This document shows positions 17,065-24,584 of a stretch of 64,000 nucleotides of DNA, one piece after another; position 1 is the stretch's first letter, and each line of letters opens with the position of its first letter. Below the pieces are notes generated by a model. That model worked only from the letters and a program-made list of their open reading frames with translations, ran no database searches and had not been told where the DNA came from. This stretch comes from Paenibacillus faecis (GTDB taxonomy: Bacteria; Bacillota; Bacilli; Paenibacillales; Paenibacillaceae). Location of the stretch: assembly GCF_008084145.1 (NCBI RefSeq), contig NZ_VSDO01000005.1:186001-250000 (forward strand), read 5' to 3'. The position numbers and the translations under genes were made by a program.

Positions 17065-18153
17065 TCACCTTCTCTTTCTGTTGGAAATCCAGATTTTCGC
17101 GACAAACAATGCCGTCAAGCCCAAAGCAGCGTAAACGGACGACGGGAAAAGCACGCTCCCGAGAGAATCAAGGAACCGTGCATCGCTCACAGGCAGCACA
17201 ACGGCAACGATCATCAGCGTGCCGTATAAAATGAGCCATGGCAATCGCTTGCTCGGTTTCCAAATATCAACCATAATAAACAGAGCCAGCGAGACGCGAA
17301 CAAATGTGCCGGAAAGCCACTGGTAGATGGAGAAGAAATCAAGGTGCGAAATATAGTGCCCGAGTTGAACCAAGCGCCACTGCTCATATGCAGGGTATCG
17401 TTGATTTGCCGCCTCAACAGGTCCAAATACGGCTATGGCACCCATCAGCGGTCCCAGAATCAATCCGGCCAACAGTACATTCACCAGCATGAGAGTGCCG
17501 AAGCGAGGACGTTTGGATAAGTGCTCCTGATAAAAAAGAATGCAGATGAGTTCCAAAAGTCCCCCTGCCGCATATAGTGCGCCTTTCCATACAGGCTCCC
17601 ACCCGAACTCGAAGACCGGAAACAGCAGGCTGTAATCTTTATACTTGTAGTTGGCTGTCATCACAAAATCGCCGAGCACGATCACAACCGGGAGCAAAAT
17701 GCCGGTGACGATTGCAATCACGCGCAAACCGGCAAGTGCCGCCAATAGATTGCATCCGACTCCCGCAAGCACTAACGCCAAAGCCGGCGTCTGCGGCAAA
17801 TAGGAGGCAATCGTCCATGTGATGGTGTCTTTTAGCGAAATGGTGCCCATAAAGAACATGTAAATCGTGAAAAAAACGAGCATACCGTTTGCCGGCAGTT
17901 TGCCGAAATGACGATACATCCAGGTTTTGATCGGTGTCCCGTTCATGTTTTTGAGAATATAAGATAAACAGGCGATCCAGACTGGCGATGCTGCCAATAC
18001 GGCTAAAACGGATACCCAGGCATCCCTTTTGGAAGCAGTCAGCAGAAGCGGGATAATAATCACGTGATTCAGAATGCCTATCGCCATCAGGATCACCATG
18101 TATCCTTGCAGCAACGAAATTTTTTGATTGACCGATGCGATACTTGTCACCAC
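17065..18153 (-). CDS. Second germinant receptor B subunit, permease-like
   Basis: The product has 362 residues and about ten membrane helices of the spore-permease type. The N-terminus VNQKISLLQGYMVILMAIGI resembles GerB-family proteins. The start is GTG 18153 (a second GTG follows directly), with AGAAGAGG about 11 bases upstream. It is the first gene of the second receptor operon. No clear sigma-G promoter was found in front of it. Confidence 0.88.
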   Translation of the reverse strand: MVTSIASVNQKISLLQGYMVILMAIGILNHVIIIPLLLTASKRDAWVSVLAVLAASPVWIACLSYILKNMNGTPIKTWMYRHFGKLPANGMLVFFTIYMFFMGTISLKDTITWTIASYLPQTPALALVLAGVGCNLLAALAGLRVIAIVTGILLPVVIVLGDFVMTANYKYKDYSLLFPVFEFGWEPVWKGALYAAGGLLELICILFYQEHLSKRPRFGTLMLVNVLLAGLILGPLMGAIAVFGPVEAANQRYPAYEQWRLVQLGHYISHLDFFSIYQWLSGTFVRVSLALFIMVDIWKPSKRLPWLILYGTLMIVAVVLPVSDARFLDSLGSVLFPSSVYAALGLTALFVAKIWISNRKRR

Positions 18154-18430
18154 TTTCAGATGAACCTCTTCTTATGCTTTCCAAATTCCCCCCTTGCTAA
18201 AACAACGTGCATGGATGGACCAATAGCATTTTAATTCAGATGAACGGCAATGAAGGCTGACGACTACGTTCGTAGTATGCGAATCCGACGAAAGGCAAGG
18301 AGTTGGACCGTTGTTGTCGAATATGTCCGTAATGTGGTCATGAAATTGCATTGAATGTGCAACAATCGGTATCGCGCATCTAGCAGCCTTATCCGCGGTT
18401 CGAGCTCGCCCGGACGCCAACGTCCGTCCT

Positions 18431-18889
18431 TTGATCCGATGTATGGGGGGCTTTTCCATTGGGCTTCCTCATGCCGAAAACAAGCTGCTTTCCTGGAAAA
18501 CGAACAAAGAAAAAGAAGTCTGCGCTTTTTTGATCCATCACGAAGGGACGCCCGCGGATACCGCGCTCATCATTGAGTCGATTTGGCCGGGTTGCGATGT
18601 GAAAAAGGCGAAAAGCTACTTGTATACTTGTCTGTCCTACTTGCGGAGAAGCTTGCAGGAGCATGACGTCCCCATAAGCGTAGACAAAGCCGGAAACGGG
18701 TTCACGATCCGGCTGGACGGGGCGGCTGCCGATGTGACGACATTCGAGGGGATGCTGGACGACATGTTGTCCGAATTTCCCGCCAGCAGCGGCATCAACG
18801 AATCGATCTATTTGGGGTATGTCGCGCAAGTTTCCGGGCTGCGCGACAAGGCGCTCACGCACGACTTGATTACGTTACAGCCTTTCTGA
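18431..18889 (+). pseudogene. Fragment of a SARP/BTAD-type response regulator
   Basis: An open frame of 152 residues resembles the winged-helix DNA-binding part of Paenibacillus-type response regulators with a SARP-like output (WKTNKEKEVCAFLIHHEG, IESIWPGCDVKKAKSYLYT, YLRRSLQEHDVPISVDKAGN). The N-terminal receiver domain that normally precedes it is absent, and the frame opens abruptly in sequence with no ribosome site. It is followed by a broken histidine kinase, so it is probably the surviving half of a two-component pair. Confidence 0.65.
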
Positions 18890-18899
18890 TGATGTGATT

Positions 18900-20166
18900 G
18901 TATTTTGTCGGCTAGTACTCCCAACGGAAAAACGATTATTCCCTGATCGTATTCGGGCTGGTGTGCATGTTTTTCGCCCTGTTCACCAGCACGCGCGGCG
19001 AAAGAGTGTTGTTCAGCCTGTTCGGCTCCGTTCCGTTCTGGCTGTATCTTCGCATTCAGATGGTTTCGGCGCTTGGCGCGGCATGGGATTTCTCCTGTAC
19101 GTGTATACGGCGTTCCGTCCGGTTTACTCCTGATGGTTGATCCGGATCGGGTTGATATTTGGGACGGTTCTGGCGGTCTGGGCAATCGGCTTCATCCCCC
19201 GTTCGCGACGGATCTGTTTAGGCAACTGGTCACGATCTACGCCACCTTCCCGCAAAGTGGAGGGGAGCCTGTATCTGGCCGTCGCCGTGATCGCCCTGAA
19301 CGTCTTTGCGCTGGTGCAAAATCTGAACGTCTATTTCGCCGTACCGGTTGATTCGGTGCCTCCGTTCGAACCGCTCGTGTACCTGCTGATGCTGGCTTTG
19401 CTCATGTCGCTTCGCTTCTCCAACGCATTCCGGAAAATCGAAGAGCTCTCCGTTCAATTGCTGAAAGCGGACAAGCTGAAAGACGAGTTTCTGGCCAGAA
19501 CGTCGGATGAGTTCAAGTCGCCGTTGCACGGCGTCATGCATATCGCAAGGTCGATGCTTGACAACGCCAATCATCCGCCGACGGCGGAGCAGCGCGAGAA
19601 GCTTGAATTAATCACGAGCATCACCGGCAGGCTTTCGCAGCTGGTTTACGATATTCTGGATTTTTCCAGGCTGAAGCAAGGTGAATTGGCCGTCGATTCG
19701 ATGCCGGTCGATGTCCGCCCGGCTGTCGAGATGCAGGTGCGCATCTATTCGTTTCTGTGCGCGGACCGCAACATCCGGCTCGAAAACCGTGTCCCCGAAC
19801 ATTTGCCCTATGCGATTGCCGATGAAAGCCGGTTCGGCTAGATCGTCGGCAACCTGCTCGGACAACGCGGTCAAGCATACGGTGAACGGGAGCATTGTCG
19901 TCACAGCGGCGGAGAATCGCAGCATGATTGAAGTTTCGGTCAAAGATACGGGGGAAGGAATCGAAGCGCAGCACATCCCGCACCTGTTCGAAGCGTTCCA
20001 ATTGTTTGATGAGCGAGCGGAACGCCGGGGCTTCGGGCTCGGGCTGTCCATCGTCAAACAACTGGTCGAGTTGCTAAAGGGAACCGTAACGGTATCTTCG
20101 ACGAAAGGCGTCGGCACGACGTTCACATTCACCCTGCCGATCGCAGGCAACGCGGGAAACCGATAG
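18900..20166 (+). pseudogene. Broken 7TM-type sensor histidine kinase
   Basis: Pieces of one kinase lie in successive frames: membrane helices around 18930-19450, a HisKA helix (LKADKLKDEFLARTSDEFKS), and an HATPase domain (DNAVKHTVNGS, VKDTGEGI, RRGFGLGLSIVKQL) ending at 20166. Lesions include frameshifts in the membrane part, an in-frame TAG at 19840-19842 where RFGQIVGNLL is expected, and a frameshift just after it. The phospho-acceptor His, expected in TSHEF, reads TSDEF. The gene cannot make a working kinase. Confidence 0.75.
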
Positions 20167-20229
20167 CAGCTTCCCTGTTAAGCGAACGTCCGGTCAAAGC
20201 ACCGGAGTACGCTTTCGTGACGCCTCATT

Positions 20230-20823
20230 ATCTGAATTAAAAAGGGAAGCATACCAGCGGTCGATCTGGAAGTGGCGTTTCTGCATTCGCAGATCAAGCC
20301 CCGCATTTTTTGTACAACGTCGTTGCATCAAGTTATACGGATGCGGAACGTTCGCGAAAATTGACCGCGGATCTGGTCGATTATTTGCGAGGCAGCTTCC
20401 GGTTAAGCCATATGGAGAAGCGGATCGCTTTCGTGAAGAGTTCAACCTGATCCGGACATACGTCGATATTGAAAAAGCGCGCTTCAAGGATCGCTTACAA
20501 TTCGAGGATGTACCGGGTGAGCATCCCTCCCCTGCTGCTGCAGCCGCTCGTCGAAAACGCGATTCGGCACGGGATCGGCAATCGGATAGAAGGCGGAACG
20601 GTCAAATTGACGACTTTTGAAACGGAGGGCGAATATTGGTTTGTGATTGAAGATAGCGGTGTCGGCATCGAGAGCGAACAGCTAAGTCGACTGCCGGCTT
20701 CCGGATCGGACAGGCGTCAGGGCGTCGGCCTGCTGAACATCAACAAGCGTTTGAGACACGAATACGGCATGGATCTGCGGATGTACGGTTATGCTAGCAG
20801 ACGCACTGAGATTGGAGGGAACT
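20230..20823 (+). pseudogene. Broken LytS/YesM-type histidine kinase fragment
   Basis: The sequence encodes HSQIKP then, after a one-base frameshift near 20295, HFLYNVVASSYTDAERSRKL, the His_kinase motif of LytS/YesM-like sensors. A further shift leads into the ATPase part (LLLQPLVENAIRHGIGN, FVIEDSGVGIESEQL, GVGLLNINKRLRHEYGMDL). Only the cytoplasmic kinase core is left, with at least two frameshifts. Confidence 0.7.
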
Positions 20824-20864
20824 GATGCAACCCTTACCTTCACGGATCAGACGAAGATCGGTGA

Positions 20865-21190
20865 CTGGCCAAGCAGGCGGTTGCTCTCGCTGTAAAAGCG
20901 GGAATCGTCAGCGGGTACGAGGACGGCAGCTTCCGACCGGATGCTCAGATCACCCGAGCGGAGATGATATCGATGATCGCAAAAACGCTGAAAGTCTCAC
21001 TTAATTCGCATACAACAACGGGCTTTGCTGATGACGAAAACATTCCGAGGTGGGCAAAAGGCTCGGTGGAAACGATCCGCAAACTAGGTATTATTGACGG
21101 CCGAACGGCAGCAAATTCGTTCCGGACATTACGGCCACTCGGGTGGAAGCGGTATCCATGCTGCTAAGGTTACAGGAACGAAGCGGTTAC
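20865..21190 (+). pseudogene. S-layer homology (SLH) domain remnant
   Basis: Two SLH repeats are readable across frames: ALAVKAGIVSGYEDGSFRPD with ITRAEMISMIAKTL, then WAKGSVETIRKLGIIDGR and, after a one-base shift near 21110, FVPDITATRVEAVSMLLRL. SLH domains anchor proteins to the cell wall in Paenibacillaceae. No start, signal peptide or upstream domain is preserved. Confidence 0.7.
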
Positions 21191-21342
21191 GGGTGTTTCA
21201 AAGACGACCGAGATGTAAAGGAGATGCCCCGAGGCATCTTCTTTCGTAGCCTTGCGAGCTTCCGGATTATGCTTAGTGGTGATGAAAAAGACAACAACGG
21301 ACATGGGGCAGTATAACGAATGACGACAAGTTCCAACAGGAA

Positions 21343-21420
21343 AAAGGCAAACCAGTTCGAAAGACTGGGACGCAAAGCCACGGGTCTTCCGCATGCTTGC
21401 AATGATCGCCGGGTTACCCT
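21343..21420 (+). ncRNA. Cyclic di-GMP-I riboswitch (GEMM-I)
   Basis: The sequence shows the conserved GEMM-I core in order: AGGCAAACC, a GNRA-closed P2 hairpin (CCAGTTCGAAAGACTGGG), GACGCAAAGCC, a P3 hairpin and the 3' GGGTTACC. The first and last elements, GGCAAACC and GGGTTACC, bracket the two stems as in known c-di-GMP-I aptamers. It is followed 15 bases later by an intrinsic terminator and then by the regulator gene at 21507. It therefore most likely controls transcription elongation into that gene in response to c-di-GMP. Confidence 0.85.
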
Positions 21421-21435
21421 CTCTAATGCTGTCAG

Positions 21436-21478
21436 GAAAAGGCACGGCCTTCCGAGGGTACGTGTCTTTTTTGTTTTT
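21436..21478 (+). terminator. Intrinsic terminator of the riboswitch expression platform
   Basis: AAAGGCACG pairs with CGTGTCTTT (one G-U pair), and the T-run continues to 21478. It lies between the c-di-GMP aptamer and the ATG at 21507. Whether ligand turns it on or off cannot be read directly. Confidence 0.75.
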
Positions 21479-21506
21479 CCAGAACAATCAATGAGGTGAT
21501 GAAAAG

Positions 21507-22220
21507 ATGGAGGAGCGTGCAAGTTATGCCGTAGAAGTTGATGAAGTCGTGCGTTGGAAAGAAGGCAAGATCCAAGTATTGCTGGTGGACAGCGACCCCA
21601 TTTGGCAACAACGGATGGCGGGGCTTATCAATGCAGAGCCGGATATGAATATATTTCATATTGCAACAAACAAGGAATCGGCCATTCGAGCGAGTGTGCA
21701 ATTGGATTTAGACGTGATGATTCTTGATCTGATACTTCATTCATCGCAACAGGATGGACTCCATACAATTTCCGAAGTTCTGAAAATGAAATCAATGCCA
21801 ATCATTATCTTGACCTCCCTCTACGAGCCTGAAATCATTGTGGAAGCTGTGCTAGCCGGGGCGATCAATTATATTACCAAGATAAACTATGCTGATGTCG
21901 TAAATGCCGTAAGGGAAGCGTATCGGGGGCAACCTTCTCTTCATGCCGATGTTGCATCCATTATCCGTAATGAAATTGGGCTGGATAAGCGAAAAGAATT
22001 ACATCGAATGCTGACGCCCACTGAAAAAGAGATCTTGCAGTTGATCGGTTGGGGCTATAGACAGCCGGTGATCAGAGAGTTATTAGGCGTCACAGCGAAC
22101 ACCATGAAATCGCACGTTCGTAACATCATTCGAAAATTCAACGCTTGCTCCATTCATGAAGCGGCGGAAAAAGCAAAACGAAGAGGCTTGTACGATCGGC
22201 ATGATCGAATCATGTGTTAG
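21507..22220 (+). CDS. NarL/LuxR-type response regulator under c-di-GMP riboswitch control
   Basis: The product has 237 residues. A receiver domain (about 22-145) has the acceptor Asp in VMILDLILHS and ILTSLYEP; a LuxR-type HTH (about 168-232) has LTPTEKEILQLIGWGY and ANTMKSHVRNIIRKF. An extra 20 residues precede the receiver. GAGGTGATGAAAAG precedes ATG 21507. No kinase gene is intact nearby; the kinase fragments upstream belong to other families. Expression is probably set by the GEMM-I riboswitch just upstream, joining two-component and c-di-GMP inputs in one regulator. The target genes are unknown. Confidence 0.88.
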   Translation: MEERASYAVEVDEVVRWKEGKIQVLLVDSDPIWQQRMAGLINAEPDMNIFHIATNKESAIRASVQLDLDVMILDLILHSSQQDGLHTISEVLKMKSMPIIILTSLYEPEIIVEAVLAGAINYITKINYADVVNAVREAYRGQPSLHADVASIIRNEIGLDKRKELHRMLTPTEKEILQLIGWGYRQPVIRELLGVTANTMKSHVRNIIRKFNACSIHEAAEKAKRRGLYDRHDRIMC

Positions 22221-22366
22221 CGATTCGTACTCGATTCGAGTCATTTTGCGTTCATTCGACACTTTATGAATTGATAGCGTGATGAAAAAATCACCCTCCA
22301 TATTTAAGCGCTTTATAGGTAAAATGGTAGGTGCAGATGGATATTATTAGGAGGAATTTACCGGAG

Positions 22367-22432
22367 GTGAGAGTCGTAAAAAGCGGAACGAAGGTTGTGA
22401 AAATAGTACCTTGTCAACTTATGCCAAACTAG
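22367..22432 (+). CDS. Very small ORF with a good ribosome site
   Basis: It encodes 21 residues from a GTG start at 22367 preceded by GGAGGAATTTACCGGAG. It is rich in Val and Lys with one Cys. It stops 13 bases before the next gene. It could be a real micro-protein, a leader peptide or chance. Confidence 0.3.
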   Translation: MRVVKSGTKVVKIVPCQLMPN

Positions 22433-22445
22433 AAAAGAAGGGAAG

Positions 22446-23006
22446 ATGACGATAGAAATGGAGAGTGAACAAAGTACAACGAAGTCGATTGACTGCCGAA
22501 ACTGGCGGAAAACGTTAAGAAAGCATGCACAGCAAGGAGGGATTTGTGATGTCGCGGACCCGGTCTCCATTCCCTACGAGAAAGTTGAATCATGGCTAAA
22601 GTCCTATAAGGACTGGAAAGCGAGATTGAAGTATGTTCAATCCGAACTCACTTACATCCCAGAATTGACGCGCACCCTGGATATGGTTGCGGCTCATAGC
22701 AGCAGAAAACAGGAAACGGTATTGCGAACGGTCATTCGACGCATACAGATCACTGAACATGAAATCCCATTGTTGCTATCCAGAATCGGTCTGATCGACT
22801 ACGCTCTCACGGCGCTCACCTCGGAAGAGGGCTTATTTGTTCGGTTGAGATATTTTGATAATCTGGCGTCCTCAGAAGCCATGAGCCGCCTGGCACTTTC
22901 CCGCCGCGCATACTTCTATCATCGGAAGCGAATTTTACGCAAAATCTACATGAAAATCAAAGATCGGACGGTTTTGCTGGATTTGGAGTCTTCTCAAGCA
23001 GATTGA
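22446..23006 (+). CDS. ArpU/RinA-like transcriptional regulator of the ICE
   Basis: The product has 186 residues, helical, with a C-terminal sigma-region-4-like HTH (about residues 120-170: ALTSEEGLFVRLRYFDN, ASSEAMSRLALSRRAYFYHR). Phage and ICE activators of the ArpU/RinA group share this layout. GAAGGGA lies just before ATG 22446. It is the first backbone-like gene after the cargo and precedes structured leader RNAs and a sigma-like gene, so it may drive late or transfer transcription. Confidence 0.7.
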   Translation: MTIEMESEQSTTKSIDCRNWRKTLRKHAQQGGICDVADPVSIPYEKVESWLKSYKDWKARLKYVQSELTYIPELTRTLDMVAAHSSRKQETVLRTVIRRIQITEHEIPLLLSRIGLIDYALTALTSEEGLFVRLRYFDNLASSEAMSRLALSRRAYFYHRKRILRKIYMKIKDRTVLLDLESSQAD

Positions 23007-23077
23007 ATGAATTCAGAAGATTCGTTGCGCATAGATCTGTCCCAGTAATTCAATTTTGAGGATTGGAGTGCCGGAAT

Positions 23078-23148
23078 TGCATCGAACATGCACCGAACGC
23101 TGCACCGGATGTGCCTTTTTTTGCACGAAGTATGCACACGATATGCAC
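23078..23148. repeat. Helically phased TGCA(C) repeat array
   Basis: TGCA begins at 23078, 23089, 23101, 23122, 23133 and 23144, with a TGCC at 23112 in the remaining slot. The spacing is 10-12 bases, one helical turn, so all copies face the same side of the DNA. Most copies extend to TGCAC. The array lies just upstream of a likely -10 box (TATGAT, 23160-23165), as expected for cooperative activator or repressor binding. Confidence 0.65.
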
Positions 23149-23159
23149 AGATTTCGTGT

Positions 23160-23279
23160 TATGATGATAGCGTGGACAGACAGTGCAGCGGTAGCAACAA
23201 GAAAACTCTGTGGTCACTCTTTATCAAGCGTCGATTCTTTCCCTGCTACCCAGCGGAAAGGATTACGGCGCTTTTTTTA
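23160..23279 (+). promoter_or_regulatory. Promoter and attenuator-like leader RNA
   Basis: A TATGAT -10 box (23160-23165) is followed by a leader ending in a strong terminator: AGCG-TCG-TTCTTTCC (23227-23242) pairs with GGAAAGGA-CGG-CGCT (23255-23271), then seven T. The terminator loop contains TGCTACC (23244-23250), exactly complementary to GGTAGCA (23190-23196) near the 5' end. The two pairings could compete, or form a pseudoknot, giving a switch. No known riboswitch class was recognised. Confidence 0.55.
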
Positions 23280-23349
23280 TTGTGTCAATGCGGTCGTCGG
23301 CTAAATCCCGGTTGCCAAGGAGCTGAACCAAGCTTAGGGCAGCACCATA

Positions 23350-23520
23350 CATCATAGCCCGCCTAATTTCTCACTCGGTGTTGCCAGGTGAGAAAGAGGG
23401 TGAAGGTAATGTATCCCTATTGCTCTTAACTGCAAACGGCGAATTAATCGGCAAGAATGTAATCCAATTGGCCTGGTCGCAATCGCGCGTTGGCGCTCTC
23501 TGCGGGTGGGTCTTTTTTGT
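23350..23520 (+). promoter_or_regulatory. Second structured leader before the sigma-like gene
   Basis: A hairpin TTCTCAC/GTGAGAA (about 23369-23396) is followed by GAGGGTGAAGG and a six-codon ORF from ATG 23409 (MYPYCS). Further on a nested stem (CGCA, GCGC and complements, about 23479-23507) ends in GGGTGGGTCTTTTTTG. The pattern, hairpin, tiny ORF, then terminator-like T-run, fits a leader attenuator. The family is not recognised. Confidence 0.45.
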
Positions 23521-23606
23521 TGTGCTTCCTGCTTGTCGGGGAGCGTTGGCTGTCGCTCCCCCCCCTCTGTTTTGGTTTGCCATTAAACCAAAATGGAGGG
23601 ACTTGA

Positions 23607-24026
23607 ATGAAGAAGATGAATTTGCGAGATATGTATCCTTTTTTCAGGTCGGATGTATGGGTTGATGTAGATGAAGAGGTTGCCGATGAAATCCGTCGCT
23701 TTGACTTAAAAGAGAGCGCTTACAGACTGCGGACGTATCGTCATAGGGCCTATTATTCGCTGGATCGCAACGACGGGATTGAGCAGCATGTTTTATTTCT
23801 CTCGATTTCACCGGAGGAGGTTTACGAGCGCAAGCTTTCACGGCAGCAACTCTATGAAGCTATGTGTCAATTGCCGGTGAAATCAGCCAGACGGATTTAT
23901 GCCCATTATTTTTTGGGTATGAGCAAAGTCGATATTGCCAGAGCCGAGCATGTCGATGAGCGGGCGGTTCGTAAATCGATCCAACGAGGCTTGAAAAAAA
24001 TGGAATACTTGCTCAAAAACATGTAA
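23607..24026 (+). CDS. Sigma-70 region-4-like transcription factor
   Basis: The product has 139 residues. Its C-terminal part (about 90-135) reads QLPVKSARRIYAHYFLGMSK and VDERAVRKSIQRGLKKMEYL, a region-4 type HTH like that of small ICE and phage sigma-like regulators. The N-terminal half is charged and includes a Tyr/Arg-rich RLRTYRHRAYYSLDR segment. GGAGGGACTTGA precedes ATG 23607. It sits between two structured leaders and the DUF6075/CD1108 genes and probably regulates the transfer module. Confidence 0.75.
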   Translation: MKKMNLRDMYPFFRSDVWVDVDEEVADEIRRFDLKESAYRLRTYRHRAYYSLDRNDGIEQHVLFLSISPEEVYERKLSRQQLYEAMCQLPVKSARRIYAHYFLGMSKVDIARAEHVDERAVRKSIQRGLKKMEYLLKNM

Positions 24027-24091
24027 TCGATTCGTCGGAGGGTCCGATTTTCCTGCCAAAATGAACGGTTATATAGAGGACCATGTTCAGA

Positions 24092-24117
24092 CAGCGGCTG
24101 GTTGCAACCAGCCGCTG
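24092..24117. repeat. Perfect 26-bp palindrome
   Basis: A fully symmetrical sequence without spacer (CAGCGGCTGGTTG and its complement) lies between the sigma-like gene and the DUF6075 gene. It could be a cruciform or hairpin, a dimeric protein site, or part of a transfer origin. There is no T-tract. Confidence 0.7.
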
Positions 24118-24144
24118 AATTCTCCATGAAAGGGGTATGTGACG

Positions 24145-24552
24145 ATGCATCCGATTTGGTTTCGAGATGATGAACACGAGAGATTTTACGTTCAGATGTT
24201 GGATGCAGAGAAATGCAGCGATGGCTACCACCGGGCACTGTTCTATACATTGGGCATTTCCCGAGAAACCAGAAGTCATATCCGCGATTTATATGATTTC
24301 TCTAATGGCGGCATTAAGCCCGAAGGTCTTTCGGCCCCATGGCAAACCGGCGGTACCATCCGAGTGTGTCGGCTCGCCTTTAATTTATGGAACGGCTGGA
24401 CCGAAGCAGGCGACGAACGTTACTCCACTCCCCACGAATTATTCGATTGCAGCTATGCCCCCTATTTTTTTGAAGCGATTCGTCTTCGTTACCCTGATTA
24501 TTGCCAAAGTAACGAGAGAACGATCAAACGGCTGGCCGAACAAAACCGCTGA
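24145..24552 (+). CDS. DUF6075 family protein of conjugative elements
   Basis: The product has 135 residues. The pattern YHRALFYTLGIS, HIRDLYDF, GWQTG-like PWQTGGTIRVCRLAFNLWNG and YAPYFFEAIRLRYPDYC matches a conserved family I know from clostridial and bacillar ICEs (DUF6075); its function is unknown. Start chosen at ATG 24145 behind AAGGGG. It ends 32 bases before the CD1108-type gene and is probably in its operon. Confidence 0.75.
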   Translation: MHPIWFRDDEHERFYVQMLDAEKCSDGYHRALFYTLGISRETRSHIRDLYDFSNGGIKPEGLSAPWQTGGTIRVCRLAFNLWNGWTEAGDERYSTPHELFDCSYAPYFFEAIRLRYPDYCQSNERTIKRLAEQNR

Positions 24553-24584
24553 ATGTCTGCCGACATTGGGAGTTGAATGGAACG

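Noticed and set aside
21187-21522. Minus-strand frame over the c-di-GMP riboswitch
   Set aside because: It overlaps a structured RNA and terminator on the opposite strand; coding status is implausible.
23078-23148. TGCAC array considered as a CRISPR-like or replication iteron array
   Set aside because: The repeat unit is 4-5 bases with 10-12 base steps and no spacers; no rep or cas gene is nearby.
23160-23279. First leader considered as a T-box, c-di-GMP-II or ydaO-type riboswitch
   Set aside because: None of the conserved motifs of these classes is present; only the terminator and complementary segment are clear.
23378-23665. 95-codon frame across the second leader RNA
   Set aside because: It runs through the terminator T-run and poly-C stretch; Phe/Val runs come from T-rich sequence, and no ribosome site supports it.
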